A stretch of DNA of 64,000 nt from Enterococcus mundtii (GCF_002947535.1 NZ_PUAP01000021.1:62001-126000); one strand, 5' to 3'. Counted from the stretch's first letter, positions 34,607 through 43,785 are shown. The notes: generated by a model from the sequence alone, not told the origin. Translations and numbers: made by a program.

Positions 34607-34639
34607 CTATTTTAATAAAAATACCATTTATTAAAATAG
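34607..34639. promoter_or_regulatory. Perfect 13-bp inverted repeat upstream of fic
   Basis: CTATTTTAATAAA and its exact reverse complement, separated by 7 bases, begin 13 bases before the fic start and cover the likely promoter/leader. It is a candidate operator, perhaps bound by the winged helix of the Fic protein itself. Confidence 0.5.
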
Positions 34640-34696
34640 AATGCAATTTTTTCTTGATAACCAACATATAAATCCATAATTATGCTATAACAAAAT

Positions 34697-34737
34697 ATAC
34701 CAACTAAAAAGAACCTATCTTCTATTTTAGTTGGTAT
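34697..34737 (-). terminator. Probable terminator of the MFS gene
   Basis: ATACCAACTAAAA pairs exactly with TTTTAGTTGGTAT. On the minus strand it is followed by a short T-rich tail, about 30 bases after the MFS stop. Confidence 0.6.
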
Positions 34738-34766
34738 ACGAAATTTATATAGTTAATTAATTTATT

Positions 34767-35966
34767 CTATCTTATTTTTCTTTTATCAGGATAAATAATT
34801 GCTTGAAAGATAAATGCGCACAATTGGAAAATCAGTCCCGTAACAGTCACACCTACCCAACCATAATGCTGCCACATCACTGAGCCTAATAAAGAGCCTG
34901 TTGCTCCACCGATAAAGTACATAAACATAAAAATCGTGTTGTTGCGATTACTTGTTGCTTCGCCAAGACCTTGTACTCTGCTTTGATTCGCTACTTGCCC
35001 GAACTGGTTCCCAACATCTAATAAAATGATTGCAACTAATAGGACAGTAACATAGTCACCCGCAACAAACAAAGCGAGAAAACTAATTGTCTGCATCACT
35101 AAGCCCATACCAACGATTCTTCTTTCCGAATAAGTATCCGCCAAGCGACCAACGATCGGTGCAGCTACTGCTCCCGACAAACCAAAAATCGCCAAGATTC
35201 CTGCTTCAAAAGTACCCCATCCATAAGCTGGGCTACTGATATAAAAGATCAACGTTGACCAAAAAAGCGAAAACGTTCCAAACATAAAAAAGCCATTGAT
35301 TGCAGCTTCACGCAACAATCGTTGCTCTTTGACGAGTTTCGGTAAGCTTTTTAATGAAGAAAGATAGGAGACTGTAGATTCTTTTTCCAGCGTTCCTTGT
35401 GTTCTTGGTAATTTTAAATAGAGTAGCACAGTTAACGCCCCAACTAGACAAAGGGCAAAGAGATAGACACTACGCCAAGAAAACCAACTAGCAAGAAGTC
35501 CTGAGACAGTTCGAGAGAGCAAGATTCCCATCAGTAAACCACTCAATAAGATCCCCATTGTTTTTCCTCGCGCTGCTGGTCCTGCAAGTACGGCGCCGTA
35601 AGGAATAATGATCTGCGGAACGATCGACAATAGACCAATCAAGAAAGAAGCGACCGCAAATAAGGCAAAGTTTGGTGCAAAAAAGGCTGCTAACAAGGAT
35701 AATGCAGATAATCCCGCCATGCGAATGATCAATTTAGGTCGATCGACGACATCTCCTAATGGAACTAAAAATAATAATCCTAAGGCATAACCTAATTGAG
35801 TCAGCATCGTCAACAAACCTACAGCACTCGTATTGACTGATAAATTTGCCGCTACTTTGGTGCCAATTGGTTGGATGTAATACATATTGGCGACGACTAC
35901 CCCACAGGTGATGGCTAATAATAAAATCAATGATTTCGAAAGCGGTGTTTGCTTATTTGTTTCCAT
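34767..35966 (-). CDS. Major facilitator superfamily transporter
   Basis: An integral membrane protein of 399 residues with about 12 hydrophobic helices. The loop GDVVDRPKLIIR near residues 69-80 corresponds to MFS motif A between helices 2 and 3, and GRLADTYSERRIVG is its repeat in the second half. The profile suggests a drug or sugar efflux type permease of the YnfM/AraJ kind. The substrate cannot be told. GGGGGAA lies before the ATG. It is monocistronic. Confidence 0.85.
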   Translation of the reverse strand: METNKQTPLSKSLILLLAITCGVVVANMYYIQPIGTKVAANLSVNTSAVGLLTMLTQLGYALGLLFLVPLGDVVDRPKLIIRMAGLSALSLLAAFFAPNFALFAVASFLIGLLSIVPQIIIPYGAVLAGPAARGKTMGILLSGLLMGILLSRTVSGLLASWFSWRSVYLFALCLVGALTVLLYLKLPRTQGTLEKESTVSYLSSLKSLPKLVKEQRLLREAAINGFFMFGTFSLFWSTLIFYISSPAYGWGTFEAGILAIFGLSGAVAAPIVGRLADTYSERRIVGMGLVMQTISFLALFVAGDYVTVLLVAIILLDVGNQFGQVANQSRVQGLGEATSNRNNTIFMFMYFIGGATGSLLGSVMWQHYGWVGVTVTGLIFQLCAFIFQAIIYPDKRKIR

Positions 35967-36046
35967 TGGATTCCCCCATTTCCTTTCTTAGTTTACAACT
36001 TCTAAGAATAATTGAAAACAGGTAGGCTCAAATAAAATAAATAAGG

Positions 36047-36724
36047 TTATTTAACTAAATGTTTTCTTCGATCACGATAGATGATGACCACTAATACTGT
36101 TAAAACTAACACGCTAGCGACCAAAACAAGCGCTTTTATATGTTCCCCATGAAACAATGCTTCTCCGCCACACGCATATAAAAGGGAAGATGGCACTACG
36201 CCGATAAGGATCGATAATAATAACTCACGAACTGAAAGATTTAACGAAGTTGCGGCAAAATTCACGACAGAAGACGGAATCACCGGTACCATATAGCCGA
36301 TCATGACTCCTATTTTCGGATGCTTCATCCGACGTATTGCTTTGACCCAACGATTCTCTTTTTTACTATGATCCATAAAGGATAAATGTTGCATCAAAAC
36401 GATCGATAAGATATTTCCAAGTGCATTACCTGTTACATTGATAACTGTTCCTAGAAATGGACCATAACTTAGGCCAACGACCACACCGATCACAGAAGTA
36501 GGAATACCTGGCACCGCACACATCAAACTGATCAACAGCGTCAAAATAAACGCAGCAGATACTCCGTGTGACCGAATTTCTCGCATCCATTCTTTACGGC
36601 TTGCCTGTGGATCTAGTAATAAGTGGATATCTGGTCGATACTCTAAATAAAGTTGATAGCCAACAAACAAAATCAGCAGTAACCCTAAGCCAATCAATGT
36701 ATTACGTATATATTGCTTTTTCAT
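36047..36724 (-). CDS. TVP38/TMEM64 (VTT-domain) family membrane protein
   Basis: A 225-residue membrane protein whose central part (LISLMCAVPGIPTSVIGVVVGLSYGPFLGTVINVTGNALGNILS) has the FGxxxG-like and GxxxGN patterns of the VTT/DedA-like family, followed by MVPVIPSSVVNFAATSLNLS. Such proteins are suspected lipid scramblases or transporters. AGGAGGAG precedes the ATG. No partner gene is evident. Confidence 0.82.
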   Translation of the reverse strand: MKKQYIRNTLIGLGLLLILFVGYQLYLEYRPDIHLLLDPQASRKEWMREIRSHGVSAAFILTLLISLMCAVPGIPTSVIGVVVGLSYGPFLGTVINVTGNALGNILSIVLMQHLSFMDHSKKENRWVKAIRRMKHPKIGVMIGYMVPVIPSSVVNFAATSLNLSVRELLLSILIGVVPSSLLYACGGEALFHGEHIKALVLVASVLVLTVLVVIIYRDRRKHLVK

Positions 36725-36861
36725 AGCGACTTCTTCTCCTCCTCAGACTTACTCACTGTTAGTGTATCATTAGATGAGGAAACAGAACAAACGTGATACT
36801 TAAAATGCCCGACTTTCTATCACTATTATTCTAAACATACTGAAGGCGATACAATTCGCTC

Positions 36862-36899
36862 AAAAAATACCGAAACCTCTCATATCAAAGGATTCGGTA
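36862..36899 (-). terminator. Terminator downstream of the RelE-like operon
   Basis: TACCGAA..TTCGGTA with an inner CCTCTCATATCAAAGG stem ends in six T on the minus strand. Confidence 0.7.
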
Positions 36900-36921
36900 C
36901 ATAATAATCAATAGCATAGAT

Positions 36922-37086
36922 TTAATTACTTTTTTCTTGCAATAATTCACTGCTTTTAGTTTGCCTTAGTTGCTTTAATATCTGGCTTTTTAATTTTTCA
37001 TTTATTGATATTTCCTATTTCTTTCTACATCATAAGGGAATTTTTTCGATTCACCAGACTTTACTATCAGAGAATTTATTGTACAT
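36922..37086 (-). pseudogene. Possible decayed small gene
   Basis: After an ATG at 37086 (MYNKFSDSK), sensible lysine-rich protein sequence can only be followed by changing frame twice (SGESKKFPYDVERNRKYQ, then ISINEKLKSQILKQLRQ to a TAA at 36922). This looks like a roughly 55-codon gene broken by two small indels, overlapping the end of the 86-codon gene. The case is weak, as it rests on composition only. Confidence 0.3.
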
Positions 37087-37336
37087 AGAGTCTATAGCTA
37101 CGTTTAAATTCAATATTTGCCATTTTCATCACAGCTTTTATTGCTTCATCTGAAGAGTCGAACTGGTACTTACCCTTTTCGAATCCATCTTCAACTATTG
37201 TATATCGTTTTTGATCATAACTGATAAGTAAATAGCGATCTTTTTTGAACGTAAGAATTTTCAACTTAAAACAGTCCTTCGACTTAAATTTTCTTTTCAA
37301 AAATTGCTTTAATTGCTTTTTACAAATCATGCTCAT
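37076..37336 (-). CDS. Small basic protein of unknown function, third gene of RelE-like operon
   Basis: 86 residues, strongly basic at the N-terminus (KKQLKQFLKRKFKSKD), then a beta-rich stretch (KLKILTFKKDRYLLISYDQKRYTIVEDGF) and a short helix. I do not recognise the family. It starts 4 bases after the RelE-like toxin gene, so co-translation is likely, and it could be the antitoxin, though it lacks a recognisable DNA-binding fold. AGAGG lies before the ATG. Confidence 0.6.
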   Translation of the reverse strand: MSMICKKQLKQFLKRKFKSKDCFKLKILTFKKDRYLLISYDQKRYTIVEDGFEKGKYQFDSSDEAIKAVMKMANIEFKRSYRLYVQ

Positions 37337-37340
37337 TTTA

Positions 37341-37691
37341 CTATGCCTCTACTTTCTTGATAGACTTAGTAATTCTGTGATTTTTATTGAATCGATGAAT
37401 AAATTTGTTTACTTCTTTATCAAATAATTCTTTTTTTAACGTTCGACTAATATAAAAAACTTGTACCTTCTTATCCTCTATTATAAAAGCAATTCGAAAG
37501 TTTTCTTTTCCTAAACGGATTTTCATTTCATAAATCGATTGTTTTGCAGGTGTATCAACAGGCTTGATTCGATAAAAGTTATGTGTCAAATACTCATTCA
37601 CTTTATACATGATTATTTCTTGGTATCTTTTTGATTGATTCCCAGAAAATGCATTTAGAATTTCCTTACTGACTTCAACCTCATATGTCAT
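37341..37691 (-). CDS. RelE/HigB-like toxin-family protein
   Basis: A 116-residue protein. The segment IYEMKIRLGKENFRIAFIIEDKKVQVFYISRTLKKE has the beta-strand pattern and the conserved Arg and C-terminal basic residues of RelE/HigB (Gp49-like) ribosome-dependent mRNA interferases. A well-placed AAGAAGGA precedes the ATG. It sits between a 64-codon and an 86-codon gene in one leftward operon. No standard HigA or RelB antitoxin is present, so either a neighbour is a novel antitoxin or the toxin is orphaned. Confidence 0.65.
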   Translation of the reverse strand: MTYEVEVSKEILNAFSGNQSKRYQEIIMYKVNEYLTHNFYRIKPVDTPAKQSIYEMKIRLGKENFRIAFIIEDKKVQVFYISRTLKKELFDKEVNKFIHRFNKNHRITKSIKKVEA

Positions 37692-37725
37692 ACCTATTCC
37701 TTCTTACTTAAATTTCCAATCATTT

Positions 37726-37920
37726 TCACTTTTCTATGATAGTGACATTTGCTTTTCCACAAGTTAATTCTTGTTCTAATATTGACTTTATTTGCCATGC
37801 ACATTCTTTTGAAAATGGTTCAGCCTCTTCCCATGATCCTAATAATGGATAATTATGGCGTACCGTTTTAACATACTGTTTATTTTTTACTCCTCGTGTT
37901 TGAACTTCTACATAATACAT
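37726..37920 (-). CDS. Small protein of unknown function, first gene of RelE-like operon
   Basis: 64 residues (MYYVEVQTRGVKNKQYV...), mixed charge and no recognised motif. Its ribosome site AAGAAGGT resembles that of the following toxin-like gene, 34 bases downstream. It has two Cys. It is a candidate partner or antitoxin by position. It might also be a small phage-type protein. Confidence 0.5.
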   Translation of the reverse strand: MYYVEVQTRGVKNKQYVKTVRHNYPLLGSWEEAEPFSKECAWQIKSILEQELTCGKANVTIIEK

Positions 37921-38134
37921 AACTATACCTTCTTTGTTAAATTATTTATGTAAAGACTACTCTTTCAAGCAGCTTAGAAAAAAGTGGCAGAAAACACAGA
38001 GGATCTGGCGAGATTAATTGAGGGTTGCAACGACAAGCCTTTTGTCCAACAAGTTGGATAGAAGATCATGTACCACAACATAATTATAGTCTATAAAAAC
38101 AAGGCTTTCTATTCGTTTTAATTATATCTGTTAT

Positions 38135-38178
38135 AAAAAATACCCCCTAAGTTAGATTTTTTGGTCTAACTTAGAGGG
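38135..38178 (-). terminator. Terminator of the AlbA_2 pseudogene
   Basis: A 14-bp stem with one mismatch (38143-38156, 38165-38178) and six T on the minus strand. Bases 37921-38134 upstream of the RelE-like operon show no gene I can support. Confidence 0.7.
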
Positions 38179-38341
38179 CGCACTTCAGAACGGTATTTTG
38201 TTAGGATTTGGTTTGCGCGGCGATTTTAGTATAAAAATTATTCAGAACATTAATTGAAAAACGGAAAACATCTCACAAGTATCGATGAGGGAGATTTTAC
38301 TTTTATCTACTCTTCATAAAACCAACTTCTATTTCTTTCAG

Positions 38342-39735
38342 TTATCTTTTAAACGTCATCACCCCTGTTTCTTCAGAAGAGCTTAAAACAAACATGGTTG
38401 CTTTACCATTACCTATCTTTTGTAGCATTTCCTTTTCAACTAAGCTATTTATATTTTTTCTAACAGTATGATCTTTATAGCTTGTAGAATTTACTATATC
38501 TTTAATTTTAAAAGCAGGTTTTTCCATGGCAAATTTAATTATGCTAGTTTCTACTTCGTTTAGACCACTTAAACTTCCTAACATATTTATTTTCCATATC
38601 CTGACTTCAGTAGAATCAAAATTGGTATCAAATTCTGGAGTACGCAAGCTGTTCTTTGTAGCTACCTCAAAAATTCTAGGTCCTCCTGACCCTCCTTTTT
38701 CAGCAATTCCTACTCTTCTAAATAACGTTGAGATAATCGAATTTCTTGTTACAGAAAAACTTCCATTTATAAATTCTTCTTTAGAAACTTTCATTTCTCC
38801 CGGGTTGTAGAAACTTACGTAATCAGCACAATCGATTATTTTTATTACTTTATCAGAATCATAATAAGCATGCATTAATGTATTTACTAATGCTTCTTTT
38901 AATGCAAGTAATAAGTCTGTTCTATAGGACCCTCTCGTCATATTTTCTTCTTGTCTATAAGAATCTGGCACACTAAGCTCTATTTTTTGAATAACTAAAT
39001 TGTAGAACGAAAACAAGTTCATCTCAGGATAATTCATATCTCCACTTGATACCCTATCTCGCCAGTCAGTATCTAAAAAGCTTTGTTTTTTGAAATAATC
39101 TAATTGAAATTTTTTAAATCTATCAGTTATAGAATTGTATTTGCCAAAAAATAATAATCCGCCTACTGTTAGTCTATATGGCGACTTAGAATCCTGTTTT
39201 TATAAAGTAGATTTCTATAATTGTTCACTGTTTCAAGATTTAAATCGTCTATGTCATAGTTCTGCAACAGCTCACTATCAATATCATTCTGCGAGTCTAC
39301 GATTAGATATTTAAATTGTGCATCATCTGCAATACGATCTCCATCGTCTGTTCTAATATATGTTTTACTTTTGTTATTGTTTATATAAACAGGTCTTCTT
39401 TCATACGATGCTTTGGGTACATTTATTTCTATAATAGATTTACCTGATACTTTGAATGTTTGAACATCTTCATTAGTAAGTAAATTAACACTAACTTTTT
39501 GTTTATCATGAATACAATTCCAAAATTCCGTAATAACTTTTTCTGGGTTGTCGACTCCAACTATTTGGTATTCTTTTTTGGATACTAGCTCTTCTATACC
39601 TAAAATTATAATTCCGCCATTAGTATTTGCAAACGCACTATAAGTTGACCATACATCATTCGATAGTTTAGTTTGAGATTTTTTAAACACAAGTTGGAAA
39701 TTTTCTCTCGGTTCTGTGAAGATTTCATCTTTCAA
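38342..39735 (-). pseudogene. Frameshifted AlbA_2 (Schlafen-like) / HATPase-domain protein
   Basis: Two open frames make one protein of about 465 residues. The upstream part (39735-39169, TTG start or an upstream ATT) is an AlbA_2 domain (FANTNGGIIILGIEE, KASYERRPVYINNN, TYIRTDDGDRIAD). The downstream part (to 38342) has the ATP-binding-like ALKEALVNTLMHAYYD and FYNPGEM segments and a winged helix. The frame breaks near 39190-39200: the first ends RILSRHID, while the -1 frame reads DSKSPYRLTVGGLLFFGKYN, the expected continuation, without interruption to the downstream part. A single-base indel therefore inactivates it, or is a sequencing error next to an A5 run. The family has transcriptional-regulator and anti-phage members. 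Confidence 0.8.
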
Positions 39736-40368
39736 TTCAATAAACTTAATTTTTTACACCCCCTGATCTTAATTCAAAAGTATTTCAAAAGTATTCTTCT
39801 TTGAAAAAAGTTGCTATTTCAACCTTTCCAAAATAAATATACTCAATAGTCTAGATAAATCAAAAGTATTTCAAAAGAATTGACAATATAAAAATTCGAG
39901 ATATAATTTTAGGTTTAATATATTTTAATCTGAATATTATGCCCATCATTAGATGGAGAATAACTTTAATGAGAGGTTTTTTTGTATACTCTAGGACTCG
40001 AACCTACACCCCTTCTATTATGAGCTAAATACTCTATCTAACTAAGCTAAAGGTACAGGTTGTTACCACTAATTTATTTTTGAGTATGTAAATGAGAAAT
40101 CGCGGCAACAAACTTGTTATCATAATAAAGGTACGTGTATGGACGATTATGAAATTGATTATTTTGATATGATGACAAAAATATTTTGTTGAATACTTTT
40201 TACCTTCGTCACTAAGCATTAGTTTATATAAGCTATTCACATATAGTATTATGTACTTTTATTATGTTCTTCTCCATTATGCAAATAAACATATACAGGG
40301 GTTTTATTTTGAAGAATTTATGGCAACGTCCTATACTTAAATTATCAAATAAAAGGACGTGAAGATAA
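39736..40368. other. Intergenic region around the tRNA relic
   Basis: Apart from the tRNA relic, 39736-39983 and 40057-40368 are AT-rich and contain no supportable gene. A short minus-strand open frame at 40034-40240 overlaps the relic and has no ribosome site. Confidence 0.5.
39984..40056 (-). tRNA. Degenerate tRNA-like relic, anticodon CAT
   Basis: Reading the minus strand from 40056, the cloverleaf order is recognisable: D arm GCTT/GAGT with loop AGTTAGATA, anticodon loop CTCATAA, and T arm GTAGG-TTCGAGT-CCTAG. The acceptor stem GTACCTT/AGTATAC has two mismatches, the anticodon stem one and the T stem one, and no CCA is encoded. It looks like a decayed or phage-type tRNA-Met/Ile2 gene rather than a functional one. 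Confidence 0.55.
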
Positions 40369-40626
40369 ATGTCAGATTTAGAACACAAAGAAGAAAAAAC
40401 TTTAGACAAAATTGTTGCTACAGTCAATAAACTGGATAAAGAATTAAATGAACTTGATACGTTATCTGAAAATCCAGAAAAAAAACACAACCTAAAAAAA
40501 TGGTTAGTTGAACGTAAGGCGATCCATGAAATCAAAAAAATTCTTCATGAAGCTGATAAATACGAAAAATATGATGAAAAAGAACTCGATAAAGAGTTTA
40601 AAGAAATTAATGATCTATTACAATAA
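40369..40626 (+). CDS. Small highly charged coiled-coil protein of unknown function
   Basis: 85 residues, about half of them Lys, Glu or Asp, with a heptad-like pattern (KTLDKIVATVNKLDKELNELDTL, then EIKKILHEADKYEKYDEKELDKEFKEI). It has no Cys and no membrane segment. AAAGGACG precedes the ATG and a perfect terminator follows, so it is a real single-gene unit. I do not recognise the family. Confidence 0.7.
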   Translation: MSDLEHKEEKTLDKIVATVNKLDKELNELDTLSENPEKKHNLKKWLVERKAIHEIKKILHEADKYEKYDEKELDKEFKEINDLLQ

Positions 40627-40633
40627 TCTATTT

Positions 40634-40660
40634 AAACGACTCAAAATGAGTCGTTTTTTT
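40634..40660 (+). terminator. Terminator of the 85-residue gene
   Basis: AAACGACTCA/TGAGTCGTTT with a run of T. Confidence 0.88.
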
Positions 40661-40746
40661 TATACAAAAACACTATCAGAAATCGTCTGGATAATAGTTG
40701 AGTTATAAGAAGAATGTACATGAACCGAAATACCTTTTATCTACTA

Positions 40747-40860
40747 TCATCTATCGTCAACTATATCTAATATCGAATAAGTTTTAGCAATAGATTTGAT
40801 AAACGCCTTTATTTTCTGCTCATGATCAGATGGTGTTTGTATTTTCACTTGTGTTGCTAC
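40747..40860 (-). pseudogene. Fragment of a small gene
   Basis: On the minus strand VATQVKIQTPSDHEQKIKAF and following residues run to a TGA at 40747 without a start codon or ribosome site; a stop lies just upstream. The helical, charged pattern looks protein-like, and vaguely like small DUF3970-type proteins. Probably a remnant. Confidence 0.25.
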
Positions 40861-40889
40861 GGTTTAGAACTAGAAACAAAAAGCATTTC

Positions 40890-40936
40890 AAAAAACAAAA
40901 AAAGGCTAAAAACCTTAATAAATAAGGTTTTTAGCC
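40890..40936 (-). terminator. Terminator of rplJL
   Basis: GGCTAAAAACCTTA pairs perfectly with TAAGGTTTTTAGCC, and the minus strand continues in a T-rich tract. Confidence 0.9.
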
Positions 40937-40954
40937 AATCAAAAATCGATAAAA

Positions 40955-41323
40955 TTATTTAACTGTTACAGAAGCGCCAACTTCTTCAAGTTTAGCTTTT
41001 AATTCTTCAGCTTCTTCTTTAGAAACGCCTTCTTTAACTGGTGCAGGAGCGCCATCAACTACAGCTTTAGCTTCTTTCAAGCCTAAGCCAGTTGCTTCAC
41101 GAACTGCTTTGATAACTTTAACTTTTTGGTCTCCAGCTGCAGTTAATTCTACAGTGAATTCAGTTTGTTCTTCAGCAGCAGCACCGCCACCAGCAGCAAC
41201 TGCAGCTACAGGAGCAGCAGCAGATACGCCAAATTCTTCTTCAATAGCTTTAACTAGGTCGTTAAGTTCTAGGATAGTTGCTTCTTTTAACTCAGCAACG
41301 ATGTTTTCAATGTTCAATGCCAT
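40955..41323 (-). CDS. rplL: 50S ribosomal protein L7/L12
   Basis: This is the stalk protein that recruits translation factors. It has the N-terminal dimerisation segment ([26 protein letters not shown]), an Ala/Gly hinge and the C-terminal factor-binding domain ([25 protein letters not shown]). The ATG at 41323 follows GGAGGAAAC. An in-frame ATG at 41338 overlaps that site and is not used. The length is 122 residues. It is co-transcribed with rplJ. Confidence 0.98.
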   Translation of the reverse strand: MALNIENIVAELKEATILELNDLVKAIEEEFGVSAAAPVAAVAAGGGAAAEEQTEFTVELTAAGDQKVKVIKAVREATGLGLKEAKAVVDGAPAPVKEGVSKEEAEELKAKLEEVGASVTVK

Positions 41324-41380
41324 TTTTGTTTCCTCCATTTAAATGTTCTTTTTTTATTTATTGTTTATGCTATGCGGCGA

Positions 41381-41884
41381 TTAAGCTGCATCTCCATCTT
41401 CTTTGTCTGCGACTGCTTTGACAGCGTAAGCCACGTTGCGGACTGGCGCTTGTAGTACAGATAGCAACATAGATAGAAGTCCTTCGCGGTTTGGCAATTT
41501 TGCCAATGCTGTGATTTCTTCCAATGTAGATACTTTACCTTCGATGATACCGCCTTTGATTTCTAATGCTTTTGCATCTTTAGCAAATTCGTCCATGATT
41601 TTCGCTGGTGCTACTACGTCTTCGTTACTGAATGCAACGGCTGTAGGGCCAGTGAAAACTTCGTCCATGCCGTCTAGGCCTGCTTTTTTAGCTGCACGTG
41701 AAAGGATTGAGTTTTTGATAACTTTCATTTCAACGTTAGCTTCACGAAGTTGTTTACGTAAGCGTGTTACTTCATCAACAGTTAATCCACGGTAGTCAAC
41801 TACGACTACAGAAGCTGCTTCTGTAAATTTTGCACTTACTTCGTCAACGATTGCTGCTTTTTTTGCGATAATTGCTTCACTCAT
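41381..41884 (-). CDS. rplJ: 50S ribosomal protein L10
   Basis: This anchors L7/L12 dimers to 23S rRNA. Landmarks are [33 protein letters not shown], then FTGPTAVAF and the C-terminal helix. AGGAGGTG precedes the ATG. It is probably autoregulated by the L10 leader at 42062-42170. Between that leader and this gene lies an unusual repeat element. Confidence 0.98.
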   Translation of the reverse strand: MSEAIIAKKAAIVDEVSAKFTEAASVVVVDYRGLTVDEVTRLRKQLREANVEMKVIKNSILSRAAKKAGLDGMDEVFTGPTAVAFSNEDVVAPAKIMDEFAKDAKALEIKGGIIEGKVSTLEEITALAKLPNREGLLSMLLSVLQAPVRNVAYAVKAVADKEDGDAA

Positions 41885-41940
41885 TTTTGAGTTTCACCTC
41901 CTGAATTTTGATGGAAGAGTTTTTTACGACTGGATCGTTT

Positions 41941-42058
41941 GTTCATCATCTAATCACTTCGTTTTAGTGATTCTACTCGCTTGCGCTCGAAAGGAGACTC
42001 CTTTCGCTCAACTCAACGAGTATTGTTCATCATCTAATCACTTCGTTCTTAGTGATTC
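41941..42058. repeat. Compound repeat element in the rplJ 5' UTR
   Basis: A 33/34-bp unit is repeated directly (41941-41973, 42025-42058, differing by one inserted C). Each copy contains an AATCACT..AGTGATT hairpin. Between the copies ACTCG..CGAGT encloses CGAAAGG/CCTTTCG. The layout resembles a small REP/MITE-like element inserted after the L10 attenuator. Confidence 0.7.
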
Positions 42059-42061
42059 ACA

Positions 42062-42170
42062 ACAAAAAACTCTATGCCACCGTAGACATAGAGGGACTAT
42101 TGAATATATTCAATAAACGTCCTCGGTAGGAAATTAAGGCTAAGCCACCTACTGTCTTCGGTACAAGTTA
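42062..42170 (-). promoter_or_regulatory. L10 leader (ribosomal protein autoregulatory RNA)
   Basis: On the minus strand the conserved ACCGAAGACAGTAGGTGG and TTAATTTCCTACCGAGG pair to form the L10/L12-binding structure known from Firmicute rplJ leaders. It is followed by CTCTATG/CATAGAG (42069-42092) with a run of T, an attenuator hairpin. Confidence 0.85.
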
Positions 42171-42258
42171 ATTATTAACCTCAACTAGCTTAGCACGCTA
42201 AACTAGTTGAGTCAAGAATTATTTTTCAGTTGGATCAATCAACGTTCTAATCTTTGGA

Positions 42259-42948
42259 TTAGAAAGAAGCTTGGTCTACATGGATACCAGGTCCAAATGT
42301 TGTTGTTACAGTAATGTTTTTCATGTATTGACCTTTAGCTGCAGATGGTTTAGCTTTCACTAATACATCATGGATCGCAGCAAAGTTTTCAACTAATTTT
42401 TCGTTGTCGAAAGAAACTTTACCGATTGGTACATGGATGTTTCCAGCTTTGTCAACGCGGTAAGTTACTTTACCAGCTTTTACTTCGTTGATTGCTTTTG
42501 TTACGTCCATTGTTACAGTACCAGTTTTAGGGTTTGGCATTAAGCCTTTAGGTCCTAATACACGTCCTAGACGACCAACAGTAGCCATCATATCAGGTGT
42601 TGCAACAACTACGTCAAAGTCAAACCATCCGTTTTGGATTTTTTGAACCATGTCGTCGTCACCAACGAAGTCTGCACCAGCTGCTTCAGCTTCTTTTGCT
42701 TTGTCTCCTTTAGCAAATACTAAAACAGTTTGTGTTTTACCAGTTCCGTTTGGTAATACAACAGCTCCACGAATTTGTTGGTCTGCTTTTTTAGGGTCTA
42801 CGTTTAGACGGTATGCAACTTCAACTGTTGCATCAAATTTTGCAATGTTTGTTTCTTTCGCTAATGCTACTGCTTCAGCGACAGAATAAACTTTACTTGA
42901 ATCCACTTTTTTCAATGCTTCTTGCATTTTTTTGCTCTTTTTAGCCAT
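42259..42948 (-). CDS. rplA: 50S ribosomal protein L1
   Basis: It binds the 23S rRNA stalk base and can repress its own operon. The signatures [22 protein letters not shown] and [21 protein letters not shown] are plain. The length is 229 residues. GGAGGAACC precedes the ATG. It follows rplK after 101 bases, with no terminator recognised between them. Confidence 0.98.
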   Translation of the reverse strand: MAKKSKKMQEALKKVDSSKVYSVAEAVALAKETNIAKFDATVEVAYRLNVDPKKADQQIRGAVVLPNGTGKTQTVLVFAKGDKAKEAEAAGADFVGDDDMVQKIQNGWFDFDVVVATPDMMATVGRLGRVLGPKGLMPNPKTGTVTMDVTKAINEVKAGKVTYRVDKAGNIHVPIGKVSFDNEKLVENFAAIHDVLVKAKPSAAKGQYMKNITVTTTFGPGIHVDQASF

Positions 42949-43049
42949 TTTGGTTCCTCCTTGATTGTGGTTATAACGGTTGTACCTCCCACGTGTCCTA
43001 TACCTTTCAATACAGGGCCAACTGAGAAGCTACTTTCTTAGGGTGCAGA

Positions 43050-43472
43050 TTATTCTACAGTGATCCCCATGCTTCGTGCAGTTCCTTCAACCATGCGCAT
43101 TGCTGCTTCAACGTTAGCTGCGTTTAGGTCTTCCATTTTTAATTCAGCGATTTCTTTTACTTGATCGCTAGAAACTTTAGCAACTTTATTTTTGTTTGGT
43201 TCGCCTGAACCTTTTTCGATTTTCGCTGCTTTTTTCAATAATACTGCAGCTGGTGGTGTTTTTGTAACGAATGTGAATGAACGGTCTTCGTATACAGAAA
43301 TCACAACTGGAATGATCAAACCTGCTTGATCAGCTGTACGAGCATTGAATTCTTTTGTGAATCCCATGATATTGATACCCGCTTGACCTAGTGCAGGACC
43401 TACTGGGGGAGCTGGAGTTGCTTTACCTGCAGGGATTTGCAATTTAACGATTTTTTCTACTTTCTTTGCCAC
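43050..43472 (-). CDS. rplK: 50S ribosomal protein L11
   Basis: This is a component of the GTPase centre. [29 protein letters not shown] is the canonical N-terminus, and the C-terminal RNA-binding domain ends [16 protein letters not shown]. The start is GTG at 43472, eight bases after AAGGAGG. It is the first gene of the rplKA pair. nusG, its usual neighbour, is 14 kb away. Confidence 0.98.
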   Translation of the reverse strand: MAKKVEKIVKLQIPAGKATPAPPVGPALGQAGINIMGFTKEFNARTADQAGLIIPVVISVYEDRSFTFVTKTPPAAVLLKKAAKIEKGSGEPNKNKVAKVSSDQVKEIAELKMEDLNAANVEAAMRMVEGTARSMGITVE

Positions 43473-43785
43473 GAGACATACCTCCTTAAGTCCGTGATGT
43501 GGTTAATTGGAGATGCATATTTCTCCTCCCACGTATTGTCAGTTGATTATAAAATCAATTGACATATCATGTACATAACGAATGCACACTGATACAGTAT
43601 AGCAAATTTTTCCTTTTTTTCAACAATTTTTTCTGATTATTTTTACCTTTATCCAAAAAAAAGCTAAATTTCTGGTTAAAACGTGAAGAAAACACTTTAT
43701 AAATCGCTTATTTATGCTAAACTTACGCCTGTATAAAGGCAATCTATAAAAATAAACAAGTCTTCTATTCTAATGAGGTGAAATA

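Noticed and set aside
38143-38178. Inverted repeat considered as an insertion-sequence end
   Set aside because: It is followed by a U tract on the minus strand right after the AlbA_2 gene, and no transposase or matching partner repeat was found, so it is a terminator.
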